64,000 bases of DNA from G965222335 sp965222335 (GCA_965222335.1 OZ244944.1:3286001-3350000); one strand, 5' to 3'; numbered from the stretch's first letter, positions 7,932 to 17,360 are shown. Notes: generated by a model not told the origin, from the letters alone. Translations and numbers: made by a program.

Positions 7932-10400
7932 ATGCCACAGTTCCGTGAGTTTAACCATCCCTTTAGCCGTCTCGCCCTGGCCGCCGCGGTGGCCGCGGTC
8001 TTTCCCTCAGTGCCCTCCCTCGCGCAGGGCTTGGTGCTGGAAGAGGTTGTGGTGACCGCGCGCCGGCGCGCGGAGAGCCTGCAGGAGACACCGGTTGCGG
8101 TCACCGCCCTGGACCAGTCGGCCCTGCGCGAGGCGGGCGTTCGCAACCTCGCTGACCTGAACCAGCTCACCCCCAGCATTGACGTGGCCACCGCCAACGG
8201 CAACGCGCCGCTGGCCAACGTCTATATCCGCGGCGTCGGGCAGCGTAATTCCGGCGCCAACATCGACTCCGGGGTGGGTATATACATCGATGACGTTTAC
8301 CTGGGGCGGCCCGACGGTGCCCTGCTGGACCTTAACGATGTCCAGTCGGTGCAGGTGCTGCGTGGTCCACAGGGCACGCTGTTCGGCAAGAACACCACGG
8401 GCGGCGCCCTGGTGTTTACCACCAACAAGCCGGTGGAGGAATTCGAGGGTTCCGTGGGGATGCGCGTCGGCAACTACGACCGGCTGGATGCGGATTTCGT
8501 GCTCAACGTGCCCCTGACCGACAGCCTTTGGACCCGTCTCTCGGGCGTGACCCGCAATCGCGATGGCTATATCGACAACCGCTTTGACGGCGAGGAATAC
8601 CTGGACGAGGACCGCCAGAGCCTGATCTGGCAGACTCGCTGGACCGCCACCGATGACCTGACCCTGGACCTCAACGTGAACTGGGCCGAGACCGATCAGA
8701 CCATGCGCCCGCAGAAGTGTCGCCTGGTTCCCGGCGCCGAGGGCTGGCAGGCGGCCCTGTTTGATTCCCTGGCGATTCAGCCGTCCACCGGCAAGACCGT
8801 GGACGATTTCTGTGCCGAATCGGCAGAGGTCGGCGATGAAAACACGGTGATTTCAGATCTCGGCGGCGAGTATTACGCCAAGAACGAGGGCGTGTCCCTG
8901 ACGGCCGAGTGGAGCCTCAGCGATGATATGACGCTGAAGAGCATTTCCGCCTGGCGCGGTACCGAGGCCACCCAGAACGACGATCTGGACAGCATCGGCA
9001 TTCCCTTCCTGCACCGCACCAATACGGTTCACCCGATCTACAACAGCCCCGCGGAAACTGACCAGTACAGCCAGGAGTTCCAGCTCCTGGGCAGCGGGTT
9101 CAACGACCGTTTGCAGTACGTTGCCGGCTTGTACTGGTTCAGCGAAGAGACCTCGGGGCGGTTCAATACCAACTACCTCGGTCCCTTCGACCCGGCGATT
9201 GCTGGCCTGTTCTTCTTCAATACCAGCATGAATACCCTGTCCTCGGACAACCAGGCGCTGGCGGCTTTTGCCCAGGCCGAGTGGGAGCTGACCGATAACT
9301 GGCGGATCACCCTCGGCGGTCGCTACACCAAGGAAGAGCGCGAGTTGACGCTCGACCGCTTTGTTCTTGACCCGGCCACCCTGGACGCCAATGGCGGCTT
9401 TGCAGCCGGTCTCGGCGGCGGCCTGTTTGCCGTCCAGCGTCCGGATTTCGAGTTCAACCCGGCGTTTGATTTTGTCCCGGGTGCCAGTCTCAATGATTCC
9501 GTTGACGACAGCGCGGTCACACCCATGGCCAGCATCCAGTACCTGCTGGATCCCTCGGACTGGATCGACCAGGGCAGCCTCTACCTGACCTACAGCGAGG
9601 GCTTCCTCTCCGGCGGCCTGTCCGAGGCGCCGACCGGGGAACTGGAAGTGTTCGAGCCCGAGGAGGTCGAGAACTGGGAGTTCGGTTTCAAGCTGGACCT
9701 GATGGACCGCCGGCTGCGGGTCAACGGCGCCCTGTTCTTCTCGGATTATACCAACCGCCAGCTGACCACCCTGGTGATCAACCCCGAGACCAACTCGCCC
9801 TCCGGTGCCACTATCAACGCCGGCAAGACCAGCATTGACGGCCTGGAACTGGAGACCACCTGGCTGGCCACCGAGAACCTGGTGCTGACTTTCAACGCGA
9901 CCTTTATCGACGCGGATATCGAGGAGTTCGATGACACCGCCATCGGCATCGCCGACACCACCATGCCGGTGCCGGACGGCTGCACCCGGGCAGACCTCAG
10001 CCTGCTGGCGGTGGACGCCTGCCAGATAGATCGTTCGGACGAAAACCTGCCCCGGGTGGCGGAGGAGTCCTACCTGATCGCCGCCCAGTACAATATCGAC
10101 ACCGGGATCGGCACCTTCATTCCGCGCATCCAGGCGAGCTGGAAAATGGACACGGAGTTCTGCTTCGATTCCACCAGCTGTCGCTCCGGGCTGTGGTTTG
10201 AGGAAGAGCAGTTTGAGCTGGGGGCACGGCTGACCTGGCTGTCCAACGACGAGCGCTGGGTCGGTGCTCTCTACGGCACCAACCTGACCGATGAGGACTA
10301 CCTCGTCGGTGGCACCGCGCTGGTGGAGTCACAGGGTGTCGGCGGTTACGCGGTCGCGGCGCCGAGAATGTACGGCGCCGAACTGCAGTACCGCTTCTGA
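7932..10400 (+). CDS. TonB-dependent receptor
   Basis: This 822-residue outer-membrane receptor has a signal peptide (cut near PSLAQ, about residue 32), a TonB box (LEEVVVTARRR), a plug domain to about residue 165 (YIRGVGQRNSG, VQVLRGPQGTLFGKNTTGGAL) and a beta-barrel ending in an aromatic residue (LQYRF). It would import a scarce, large or poorly diffusing compound with energy from TonB-ExbBD. The LEEVVVTARRR type is common in marine gammaproteobacteria and sphingomonads for lipids, terpenoids and aromatics as well as siderophores. No transport or enzyme gene is attached, so the substrate is unknown. Confidence 0.95.
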   Translation: MPQFREFNHPFSRLALAAAVAAVFPSVPSLAQGLVLEEVVVTARRRAESLQETPVAVTALDQSALREAGVRNLADLNQLTPSIDVATANGNAPLANVYIRGVGQRNSGANIDSGVGIYIDDVYLGRPDGALLDLNDVQSVQVLRGPQGTLFGKNTTGGALVFTTNKPVEEFEGSVGMRVGNYDRLDADFVLNVPLTDSLWTRLSGVTRNRDGYIDNRFDGEEYLDEDRQSLIWQTRWTATDDLTLDLNVNWAETDQTMRPQKCRLVPGAEGWQAALFDSLAIQPSTGKTVDDFCAESAEVGDENTVISDLGGEYYAKNEGVSLTAEWSLSDDMTLKSISAWRGTEATQNDDLDSIGIPFLHRTNTVHPIYNSPAETDQYSQEFQLLGSGFNDRLQYVAGLYWFSEETSGRFNTNYLGPFDPAIAGLFFFNTSMNTLSSDNQALAAFAQAEWELTDNWRITLGGRYTKEERELTLDRFVLDPATLDANGGFAAGLGGGLFAVQRPDFEFNPAFDFVPGASLNDSVDDSAVTPMASIQYLLDPSDWIDQGSLYLTYSEGFLSGGLSEAPTGELEVFEPEEVENWEFGFKLDLMDRRLRVNGALFFSDYTNRQLTTLVINPETNSPSGATINAGKTSIDGLELETTWLATENLVLTFNATFIDADIEEFDDTAIGIADTTMPVPDGCTRADLSLLAVDACQIDRSDENLPRVAEESYLIAAQYNIDTGIGTFIPRIQASWKMDTEFCFDSTSCRSGLWFEEEQFELGARLTWLSNDERWVGALYGTNLTDEDYLVGGTALVESQGVGGYAVAAPRMYGAELQYRF

Positions 10401-10406
10401 TAGCGC

Positions 10407-10428
10407 GAGCGCCCCGCCAGGGGCGCTC
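10407..10428. terminator. hairpin between convergent TonB receptor and rsmE
   Basis: GAGCGCCCC (10407-10415) pairs perfectly with GGGGCGCTC (10420-10428) around a 4-nt loop. It lies just after the receptor stop and at the rsmE end. There is no T-run, so if it terminates transcription it does so weakly or with Rho. Confidence 0.5.
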
Positions 10429-11146
10429 AACGCGCGTTCAGCAAACGTCCCAGGACCGCGCCGATCGCGTTCTCCACCCGCAGGATACGTGGCCCCAATG
10501 CGGCCGGCGTGAAGCCGGCCTCGACCAGTTTCTGCACCTCGTAGTCGATAAACCCGCCCTCGGGCCCGATCGCCACCACGCTGTGACCCGCGGGGTCCGC
10601 GGGCAGCGGTGCCGACGCGGGCCCCGGGTGCGCCAGCAGGGCATTGCGGCCGAGACAGATCGCCGGCAGCCTGTCCTCCACAAAGGGTTTGAAGCGCCGC
10701 TCGCAGTGCACCGCGGGCAGGATGGTGTCGCGGCCCTGCTCCAGGCCCTGCAGCAGGTACTCGCGCAGCGTGGCCGCTTGCAGCACCGGCGTTTGCCAGT
10801 AGCTCTTTTCCACCCGGTAGCTGTTGACCAGGTAGAGTTCCCCGACGCCGAATTCGGCGACCGCCCGCAGAATCCGGCGCAGCATTTTCGGCCGCGGCAG
10901 GGCCACCACGAGGGTCACGGGCAGCTTGGCCGGGGGCTCTGAATCCAGTTGGAACTCAATCTGCACCTGCCGGCGATCCAGGGCCACGATGCGCCCCTGG
11001 CCGAGGCGCCCGCCGAGCTCGCCGACCCGCAGGGAGTCGCCGCAGGCGGCGCCCAGGACCCCGGTAATATGTTCCAGCCGGCGTCCGCCGAGGCCGATGC
11101 GCCCGGGGGCGATCAGGTCCTCGGCGGAGAACAGCAGCAGGTTCAC
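10427..11146 (-). CDS. rsmE: RsmE-family 16S rRNA m3U1498 methyltransferase
   Basis: A SPOUT-class methyltransferase of 239 residues. The C-terminal knot is recognisable from LVVALPRPKMLRRILRAVAEFGV through VVAIGPEGGF to the final LGPRILRVENAIGAVLG. It methylates N3 of U1498 in 16S rRNA using S-adenosylmethionine. The start taken is the GTG at 11146 (NLLLFSAEDLIAPGRI), which matches the shorter Pseudomonas-type proteins; the frame extends further but would run into rimO. Only 4 bp separate it from the rimO stop, so the two are co-expressed. Confidence 0.88.
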   Translation of the reverse strand: MNLLLFSAEDLIAPGRIGLGGRRLEHITGVLGAACGDSLRVGELGGRLGQGRIVALDRRQVQIEFQLDSEPPAKLPVTLVVALPRPKMLRRILRAVAEFGVGELYLVNSYRVEKSYWQTPVLQAATLREYLLQGLEQGRDTILPAVHCERRFKPFVEDRLPAICLGRNALLAHPGPASAPLPADPAGHSVVAIGPEGGFIDYEVQKLVEAGFTPAALGPRILRVENAIGAVLGRLLNAR

Positions 11147-11150
11147 GCCT

Positions 11151-12467
11151 TCAGCCTGCCCAGAGGTCGTACTCGTCGGCCGCGGTGACTTCCGCCTCGA
11201 CCATGTCGCCAGGGACCAGGTCGGTAGCGCCATCGAGATACACCTTGCCATCGATTTCCGGTGCGTCGGCGCTGGAGCGGCCGACCGCACCCTCGGCATC
11301 CACCTCGTCGATCAGGATCTCGATGGTCTTGCCAACTTTCGCCTGCAGCTTGTCCGCGCTGATCTGCTGTTGCAGGGCCATAAAGCGCTCCCAGCGCTCC
11401 TGCTTGACCTCTTCCGGTACGTGATCCGGCAGCTCGTTGGCGGCTGCCCCGGCCACCGGCGAATACTGGAAACAACCCACCCGGTCCAGCTGCGCCTCGC
11501 GCAGAAAATCCAGCAGGATGTCAAAGTCGGCATCGGTCTCGCCGGGGAAGCCGACGATAAAGGTGCTGCGCAGGGTGATATCGGGGCAGTCGGCCCGCCA
11601 GGCGCGAATCCTGTCCAGGGATTTCTCCGCCGCGGCAGGGCGGCGCATGCGCTTGAGCACCGCGGGGCTGCCGTGCTGGAAAGGGATGTCCAGGTAGGGG
11701 AGGATCCTGCCCTCCGCCATCAGCGGGATCACCTTGTCCACGTGGGGGTAGGGGTAGACGTAGTGCAGGCGCACCCACACCCCCAGCTCACCCAGGGCCT
11801 CGCAGAGTGACTGCATCTGCGTTTTCAGGGGGCGCCCCTGCCAGAAGCCGGTGCGGTACTTGAGGTCCACGCCGTAGGCGCTGGTGTCCTGGGAGATCAC
11901 CAGCAGCTCCCGGACCCCGGCGCGTACCAGGCCCTCGGCCTCGTCCATCACCTCGCCGATCGGGCGGCTGACCAGGTCCCCGCGCATGTCCGGGATGATG
12001 CAGAAGCTGCAGCGATGGTTGCAGCCCTCGGAAATTTTCAGGTAGGCATAGTGCCGCGGGGTGAGTTTCACCCCCTGTGCCGGGACCAGGTCGATATAGG
12101 GGTCGTGGACCGGCGTGTGCGGGACGTACTGGTGGACCGCACCCACGACCTCCTCGTAGGCCGCGGGCCCGGTCACGCTGAGTACCTTGGGGTGCAGCTC
12201 GCGGATGCGCGCGGCATCCGTGCCCTTGCCCATGCAGCCGGTGACAATCACGCGGCCGTTTTCGCTGATCGCCTCGCCGATGGCGTCCAGGGATTCCTGC
12301 TTGGCGCTGTCGATAAAGCCACAGGTGTTGACCACCACCAATGCGGCGTCTTCATAGCTGGGGACGATGTCGTAGCCGTCGAGCTTGAGCTGGGTGAGGA
12401 TGCGTTCCGAGTCGACCAGGGCTTTGGGGCAGCCCAGGCTGACAAACCCGACCTTGTTAGAAGACAT
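11151..12467 (-). CDS. rimO: ribosomal protein S12 methylthiotransferase RimO
   Basis: RimO is a radical-SAM enzyme that adds a methylthio group to an aspartate of ribosomal protein S12. The N-terminal UPF0004 domain carries the three cysteines of the auxiliary iron-sulfur cluster (C13, C49, C78). The radical-SAM CxxxCxxC is at C149, C153 and C156 (SEGCNHRCSFC), and a TRAM domain ends the 438-residue protein. The start LGCPKALVDSER segment is characteristic and separates RimO from MiaB. Transcribed with rsmE. Confidence 0.97.
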   Translation of the reverse strand: MSSNKVGFVSLGCPKALVDSERILTQLKLDGYDIVPSYEDAALVVVNTCGFIDSAKQESLDAIGEAISENGRVIVTGCMGKGTDAARIRELHPKVLSVTGPAAYEEVVGAVHQYVPHTPVHDPYIDLVPAQGVKLTPRHYAYLKISEGCNHRCSFCIIPDMRGDLVSRPIGEVMDEAEGLVRAGVRELLVISQDTSAYGVDLKYRTGFWQGRPLKTQMQSLCEALGELGVWVRLHYVYPYPHVDKVIPLMAEGRILPYLDIPFQHGSPAVLKRMRRPAAAEKSLDRIRAWRADCPDITLRSTFIVGFPGETDADFDILLDFLREAQLDRVGCFQYSPVAGAAANELPDHVPEEVKQERWERFMALQQQISADKLQAKVGKTIEILIDEVDAEGAVGRSSADAPEIDGKVYLDGATDLVPGDMVEAEVTAADEYDLWAG

Positions 12468-12581
12468 GCTGTGACCTGCGCGACGTGAGCGGAAAATGAG
12501 GGCGAGGAGTATACCGCCGTGGCCGCGCCGGCGAAACGCCGCCGGCCGAGGCCGTCCCTCGGGGCAGGCGACAACGCGGAT

Positions 12582-13085
12582 TCAGGAACGCAGCTCGCCA
12601 CGGGTTGAATGGCCGCCCACCCGCAGTTGCGCGCGCAGCAGGCGCAGCAGTTCCAGGCAATCATCCCGGTTCAGGAACTCGCCCACCGGCACCTGCTTCC
12701 GGCGGTCGTGCAGGGCGATACCGGGACCGTCCCAGGGGTGCTGTTCGCCCTCGACCAGGATGCGGGTGTCATCGCGGCTCAGGCGCCAGCTCTGGCGCGG
12801 CAGGTAAAAACCCTTGTCGATACGCACCTGTTCCGCCTCGATGGTGATGACCTGTCGGTACTGCAGCTTCCAGTTGACGTAGTACAGGGCGCCGCCCAGG
12901 GCGGTCAGCTCCAGGCCGGCGAAGGGCAGGATGGGCCAGGCGCCCGCCAGGGCAAAACCGATGGCAATTCCCAGTGAGGGCACGCTCAAGGCAATCAGCA
13001 CCAGCTTGTTGGTGCGCCAGGTGGCGGACTGGTTGGGGCGGGCGACGATCACCCACTGCCCCGACTGCTCGCGCCCGCTTACCAT
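12582..13085 (-). CDS. DUF2244 domain membrane protein
   Basis: This 167-residue protein has two adjacent transmembrane helices (roughly residues 28-70) after a short N-terminal strand, then a soluble region (YVNWKLQYRQVITIEAEQVRIDKG... and FLNRDDCLELLRLL). This is the DUF2244 pattern, a family of unknown function that often lies near cytochrome oxidase genes, though not here. The ATG at 13085 is chosen; a TTG 13 codons upstream is possible, and neither has a strong ribosome binding site. It is divergent from the sulfurtransferase gene. Confidence 0.75.
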   Translation of the reverse strand: MVSGREQSGQWVIVARPNQSATWRTNKLVLIALSVPSLGIAIGFALAGAWPILPFAGLELTALGGALYYVNWKLQYRQVITIEAEQVRIDKGFYLPRQSWRLSRDDTRILVEGEQHPWDGPGIALHDRRKQVPVGEFLNRDDCLELLRLLRAQLRVGGHSTRGELRS

Positions 13086-13165
13086 GGCGTGCAGCACGGG
13101 TGACGCCGGCGGCGGATTAGGCAAGAATGACAGGCTGGCACAACAGCTTCTCCAGGGAGACGTTT

Positions 13166-14002
13166 ATGAGCGAGCCGGATAACCAGGCCCAGGTGGTAGC
13201 GCCGGAGGACGCAGAGGCCCTCGCCGCCGCCATTATAGTCGATTGTCGCTTTTCCCTCGCCGATCCGGAGGCGGGCCGGCGGGCCTGGGAATCGGGCCAT
13301 GTCCCCGGGGCCTTTTATCTCGACCTGAACCGCGACCTGTCCGGGCCGACCGGGCGCCACGGTGGCCGCCATCCCCTTCCGGATGCGCAGGATTTTGCCA
13401 ATACCCTTGCCGGTCTCGGCATTCACCGCGGCTCCAATGTGATCGCTTACGATGACAGCGGTTTCGCCTTCGCCGCGCGCCTGTGGTGGATGATGCGCAG
13501 CCTTGGCTATCGCCCGCCGCGACTGCTCGACGGGGGTTACTCGGCCTGGCTGGCCCTGGGGCACGCGCCAGAGACCGCGGTGCCGATTCCGGACCCCTGT
13601 GAATCCCCCGATATCGGCCATTTCACCGGGGTGGTGGATAGCGCAGGTGTGCGCGATGCCCAGGCCCGCGGCGCCTGGCTGGTGGATGCCCGGGAGCCGC
13701 GACGCTACCGCGGCGAGGAGGAGAACATCGATCCGGTGGCGGGGCATATCCCCGGTGCCCTCAACCGACCCTGGCAGTCCATGAGCGACGATACGGGCCG
13801 GCTGCTCGGTGACACGGCGCTGCGCGAGCAGCTGGGGGAGGTGCTGGAGGCACCGGAGCTGGTGGTGTATTGCGGCTCCGGGGTGACCGCCTGCGTGGAC
13901 CTTTTTGCCCTCGACCGGGCGGGGCGCGACGATGCCCTGCTCTACGGCGGCAGCTGGTCGGACTGGTGCAGTTATCTGGAGCCGGACGGCGCAGGGCCCT
14001 AA
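13166..14002 (+). CDS. two-domain sulfurtransferase (rhodanese)
   Basis: This 278-residue protein consists of two rhodanese domains. The N-terminal one lacks the catalytic cysteine (its loop reads AYDDSGFAFAARLWW). The C-terminal one carries the active-site loop CGSGVTAC with the persulfide-forming Cys at about residue 236. This is the SseA/thiosulfate or 3-mercaptopyruvate sulfurtransferase layout; the loop fits either. The start at 13166 has GGGAGA upstream, unlike the ATG 13 codons earlier. The stop overlaps that of convergent rluA by 4 bp. Confidence 0.9.
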   Translation: MSEPDNQAQVVAPEDAEALAAAIIVDCRFSLADPEAGRRAWESGHVPGAFYLDLNRDLSGPTGRHGGRHPLPDAQDFANTLAGLGIHRGSNVIAYDDSGFAFAARLWWMMRSLGYRPPRLLDGGYSAWLALGHAPETAVPIPDPCESPDIGHFTGVVDSAGVRDAQARGAWLVDAREPRRYRGEEENIDPVAGHIPGALNRPWQSMSDDTGRLLGDTALREQLGEVLEAPELVVYCGSGVTACVDLFALDRAGRDDALLYGGSWSDWCSYLEPDGAGP

Positions 14003-14661
14003 AAGTCCGCCGGGCACTCGCCCTCGAGCCACTCGCCGCTGGCGGGGTGGGTCAGGCCGAGGTGGGTGGCGTGCAGCAGCAGGCGGTCGGCCATGCCCAG
14101 CGCCGCATCGTGGGCATACATGTCGCAGCCCAGGATCGGGTGGCCCAGCGCCGCGAGATGTATCCGCAGCTGGTGTGAGCGGCCCGTGACCGGGTGCAGG
14201 TGCAGGCGGCTGCGATCCCCCTGGCGCGCGATCACTTCGTAGTGCGTCAGCGCCGCCTTGCCGCGCTCGTGGCAGATTTTCTGCCGTGGCCGGTCCTGCC
14301 AGTCGGGCGCAATGGGCAGGTCAATCTCCCCCTCATCGGCGGTGGGCTCCCCCCAGACTACCGCGGTGTACTGCTTGCTGACCCGGCGCTCCTGGAACTG
14401 GCGGCTGATGTGGGCGTGGCAGGCGCGGGTGAGGGGGATCACCATGATCCCCGAGGTATCCAGGTCCAGGCGGTGCACCACGCTGGCGCTCGGGAAATCC
14501 CGCTGCAGCCGGCTGATCAGGCAGTCGCGGTTCGCCGGGTGGCGTCCCGGTATGGTGAGCAGGAGGTGTGGCTTGCGCACCAGCAGCAGGTGCTCGTCCC
14601 GGTGGAGGATGTGAATCGGTTCCTGGCTATGGGGAACCAGGTAGGGCGGCGCGTCGGACAC
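13999..14661 (-). CDS. rluA: dual-specificity pseudouridine synthase RluA
   Basis: RluA converts U746 of 23S rRNA and U32 of several tRNAs to pseudouridine. The catalytic aspartate lies in HRLDLDTSG, and the RNA-binding GRSHQLRIHLAALGHPILG segment follows. Length (220 residues) and the closing ADF match E. coli RluA. Features such as SKQYTAVVWGEP and DRPRQKICHERGKAALTHYEV fit RluA rather than RluC/D: there is no S4 domain. The gene overlaps the sulfurtransferase stop by 4 bp. Confidence 0.92.
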   Translation of the reverse strand: MSDAPPYLVPHSQEPIHILHRDEHLLLVRKPHLLLTIPGRHPANRDCLISRLQRDFPSASVVHRLDLDTSGIMVIPLTRACHAHISRQFQERRVSKQYTAVVWGEPTADEGEIDLPIAPDWQDRPRQKICHERGKAALTHYEVIARQGDRSRLHLHPVTGRSHQLRIHLAALGHPILGCDMYAHDAALGMADRLLLHATHLGLTHPASGEWLEGECPADF

Positions 14662-14679
14662 CAGCGAGCCCCGGCGCCC

Positions 14680-15240
14680 TCACTCACCCGTCGGCGGCCG
14701 CTGGCCCCACTGGAAAATGTCAAAGAAGGCATAGGAGGGGTCTTCCGGCCCGGGCTTGCCGATGCGGGAGCCCGCGATCATCGGGTGTTCCAGGTTCACC
14801 GTGGAGGGCTCATCGACCTTGACCCAGTCGGCGACCACGGCCCGGTGGCTGTACTTCCATTCGCCGTTGCGGCGCTCGTACTTGTCGAAGTAACGCCCGC
14901 CGATCAGCACGTCGATCACGCCCTCATCGGTCGCCACCTGGTGAAAGGCGAGGATATACACCTCGCCCTCGGCGCGATCGCCGTCCAGGGCAATATTCAG
15001 GGTGGTCACGTTGTGATGCAGGATCTGCATCGGGCCCTGGATCTCCGGCAGCTTGTCGATGAAATCCATCGCCAGGCCCTCGAAGAACTGGCCGTGCTCG
15101 TCAATCGCATCCGGGTGATACAGGCTGCGCATTTTCTCGTTGTCGTGGCGATCCGCGGCATTGCAGTAGGCATACACCAGGTCGGTAATGGCCTGCTTGT
15201 CCAGCAGTGCCTGCAGGCGTGGATCCAGGGTATCGGGCAT
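14680..15240 (-). CDS. SnoaL/NTF2-like family protein
   Basis: This 186-residue protein starts with the typical helix of SnoaL_4-type NTF2-like domains (LDKQAITDLVYAYCNAADRHDNEKMRSLYHPDA) and continues with the curved-sheet strands (EVYILAFHQV, GGRYFDKYERRNGEWKYSHRAVVADW). The family includes dehydratases and isomerases of steroid-like or polyketide substrates and many proteins of unknown role. The R-x-D pair and His-Pro-Asp in the first helix are the usual pocket residues. It follows pdxJ by 42 bp on the same strand. Confidence 0.85.
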   Translation of the reverse strand: MPDTLDPRLQALLDKQAITDLVYAYCNAADRHDNEKMRSLYHPDAIDEHGQFFEGLAMDFIDKLPEIQGPMQILHHNVTTLNIALDGDRAEGEVYILAFHQVATDEGVIDVLIGGRYFDKYERRNGEWKYSHRAVVADWVKVDEPSTVNLEHPMIAGSRIGKPGPEDPSYAFFDIFQWGQRPPTGE

Positions 15241-15282
15241 TATGCGTCCTCTTCTCTTGTGGTCCGGGTTGGCGCGCCTGGC

Positions 15283-16047
15283 TCAGGATTTACCCAGGGC
15301 CTGCTGGTAGGCGGCGATGGTCGCCGCCATGCCCAGGCGCAGGGCATCTACAGTCAGGGCGTGGCCGATGGATACCTCCAGCAGGCCGGGCACGGCGGTA
15401 AAGCGGGGCAGGTTGGCGAGGTCCAGGTCGTGGCCCGCGTTCAGCCCCAGCCCCTCCTCGGCCGCCACTTCTGCGGCGCGCACGAAACGGGCCAGGACCG
15501 CGTCCACGTCTCGCCGGGCGGCGAAGGCCCGGGCGTAGCTCTCGGTGTAGAGCTCGATGCGGTCGGCACCGGTCTGCGCCGCCAGGCGAATCTGTTCCTC
15601 GTCCGGGTCCATGAACAGGCTGGTGCGGATGCCCAGGGACTTGAGCTCCGCGACCAGTGGCGCCACGGTGTCGCCGTCACGCCGCAGGTCGAAGCCGTGG
15701 TCGGAGGTCAGCTGGGCGTCGGTATCCGGCACCAGGGTGCACTGGGCGGGGCGTATCTCGCGCACCAGTTGCATAAAGCCCGGATAGTCATCCACTCCGG
15801 CGCGCTCGCTGCGACGCGGCCCGGCCTGGGGATTGCCCTCGATGTTGAACTCCACCTCCAGCATGGCCGCGAGGTCGAAGCAGTCCTGGGCGCGGATGTG
15901 GCGCTGGTCCGGGCGCGGGTGCACGGTGATGCCATCGGCGCCGGCATCGATGCACATCCGGGCGTGGGCCGGAATGTCTGGATTGCGGGTATCCCGGGAA
16001 TTACGGATCAGCGCGATCTTGTTGAGGTTGACGCTGAGGGCGATCAC
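15283..16047 (-). CDS. pdxJ: pyridoxine 5'-phosphate synthase PdxJ
   Basis: PdxJ condenses 1-deoxy-D-xylulose 5-phosphate with 3-amino-2-oxopropyl phosphate to make pyridoxine 5'-phosphate in vitamin B6 synthesis. The 254-residue TIM barrel shows SVNLNKIALIRNSR, the phosphate/substrate loop GITVHPRPDQRHI, the catalytic FNIEGNP strand and the late GHALTVDALRLG. All key segments are present. The start overlaps the stop of the preceding cyclophilin gene by 4 bp (ATGA), so translation is probably coupled. Confidence 0.95.
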   Translation of the reverse strand: MIALSVNLNKIALIRNSRDTRNPDIPAHARMCIDAGADGITVHPRPDQRHIRAQDCFDLAAMLEVEFNIEGNPQAGPRRSERAGVDDYPGFMQLVREIRPAQCTLVPDTDAQLTSDHGFDLRRDGDTVAPLVAELKSLGIRTSLFMDPDEEQIRLAAQTGADRIELYTESYARAFAARRDVDAVLARFVRAAEVAAEEGLGLNAGHDLDLANLPRFTAVPGLLEVSIGHALTVDALRLGMAATIAAYQQALGKS

Positions 16048-16625
16048 AGCAGGCTCTTGCGCACGATTTCCTGGATGATCACGGGCTCCACCGGTACGTC
16101 GCTGTGGGGGCCCACCTGGTGCACGGGGCTGGAGGCGATAAAGTCCACCGTGTTCATGCCGTCGGTGACCTCGCCGAAGACCGTGTAGCCGGGCTGCCCG
16201 GGCATCCAGTCTAGACGCAGGTTGGTGCGCTGGTTGATAAAGAACTGGGCCGTGGCGGAATCGGGGTCGCTGGTGCGCGCCATCGCCAGGGTGCCGCGGA
16301 TGTTGTGCAGGCGGTTTTTGGACTCGTTGACGATGGGCTCACCGGTCTCCTTCTCGCTCATATCCGGAAGCATGCCGCCGCCCTGGATCATGAAATTGGG
16401 GATCACCCGGTGAAAGATGGTGCCGTTGTAGTGCCCGGCATCCACGTAGCGCAGGAAGTTTTCCACGGTGACGGGCGCCTTGTCCCGGAACAGGCGCACG
16501 CTGATGTCACCCTGGTTGGTCTTGATGACGACCTGCGGGTTCGGCAGTCCTTCCCCGGCGCCGGCCAGGGCCGGCAGCAGGAGGGTTGCGGCGAACAGCA
16601 GGGCGCGGGAAATCCGGGTCAGCAT
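16044..16625 (-). CDS. periplasmic peptidyl-prolyl cis-trans isomerase (cyclophilin)
   Basis: This 193-residue PpiA-like protein has an N-terminal signal peptide (cut after ALAGA) and a cyclophilin domain. The active-site FHRVIPNFMIQGG is intact and the later AQFFIN and GYTVFGEV segments are present. It would speed proline isomerisation during folding in the periplasm. The stop overlaps the pdxJ start. The conserved catalytic arginine is in FHRV. Confidence 0.93.
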   Translation of the reverse strand: MLTRISRALLFAATLLLPALAGAGEGLPNPQVVIKTNQGDISVRLFRDKAPVTVENFLRYVDAGHYNGTIFHRVIPNFMIQGGGMLPDMSEKETGEPIVNESKNRLHNIRGTLAMARTSDPDSATAQFFINQRTNLRLDWMPGQPGYTVFGEVTDGMNTVDFIASSPVHQVGPHSDVPVEPVIIQEIVRKSLL

Positions 16626-16679
16626 CTTATTGGCTCCTGTCTCTAACGCCTGGGTACATTAACATCGTTCAGAGGTGCC

Positions 16680-17360
16680 CTAGGCCCAGCTGGAGCTGCG
16701 GCGGCGCTTGGGCCACAGCCGCGGCACCACGAGGGTGATAATCACGCCCAGCAGGACCGCCAGGGCGCCGTCCAGGAAGGCGCCGCTTTGCAGCTTGTCC
16801 TGCAGGCGCTGGTTCTCGGCTTCCAGGGTGTCGACTTCGGCGCGCAGCGTTTCGCTCTCTTCTGCCAGGCGACGATTGTCCGCGTCCAGTTCCACCGCGC
16901 GGCCGGAAATCTGCTTGAGCTGGGCCAGTTCCTCGCTGACCTGGGCCAGTTCGCTGCCGGTATCGTCCACCTGTTCCGCCAGCTCGCCGCGCGTGTCCCG
17001 GAGAGTGGTCACCTGCTCGCTCAGGGCCTTATTTTCGGCGGTCAGTTCCTCGACCCGCGCGCGGGCCCTGGCCAGCTGGTTTTCGGCGGGGACGTCCTCC
17101 ATCAGGTACTGGGCGCGCAGCCAGCCCTCGTCACCAGCTTCCGTCCTGATCCGGGCCCAGAGCCCGTCGTCTGTGGTCTGGGACACGGTGAGGCGGGTGC
17201 CCGAGGGCAGGCCGCGATGGACGATGCGGTATTCATTGCCGGCGCCGCTGCGCAGGGGGATGTACTGGGTGTCGCTGATATAGCGCACTTCCTGGGCCAG
17301 GCTGGCGGTGGTGCCGAGGCCCAGCAGCAGGAGCAGCAGTAAGTGGGTAGGGCGTTGCAA
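16680..17360 (-). CDS. YgiM-like TIGR04211 SH3-domain protein
   Basis: This protein of about 226 residues has a signal peptide (LLLLLLLGLGTTASLAQ), a bacterial SH3 domain (VRYISDTQYIPLRSGAGNEYRIV to EGWLRAQYL), a coiled coil of about 100 residues, a C-terminal transmembrane helix and a basic tail. This is the TIGR04211/YgiM layout. The TTG at 17360 has an AAGGA seven bases upstream; a GTG at 17375 is the alternative, with no clear binding site. The SH3 domain is periplasmic and may bind peptidoglycan, but the role is unknown. Confidence 0.87.
   Translation of the reverse strand: MQRPTHLLLLLLLGLGTTASLAQEVRYISDTQYIPLRSGAGNEYRIVHRGLPSGTRLTVSQTTDDGLWARIRTEAGDEGWLRAQYLMEDVPAENQLARARARVEELTAENKALSEQVTTLRDTRGELAEQVDDTGSELAQVSEELAQLKQISGRAVELDADNRRLAEESETLRAEVDTLEAENQRLQDKLQSGAFLDGALAVLLGVIITLVVPRLWPKRRRSSSWA

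Noticed and set aside
14194..16188. 664-codon open frame on the plus strand
   Set aside because: It runs antisense to rluA, the SnoaL-like gene, pdxJ and the cyclophilin gene, all with clear family matches. Long antisense frames are common in GC-rich DNA.
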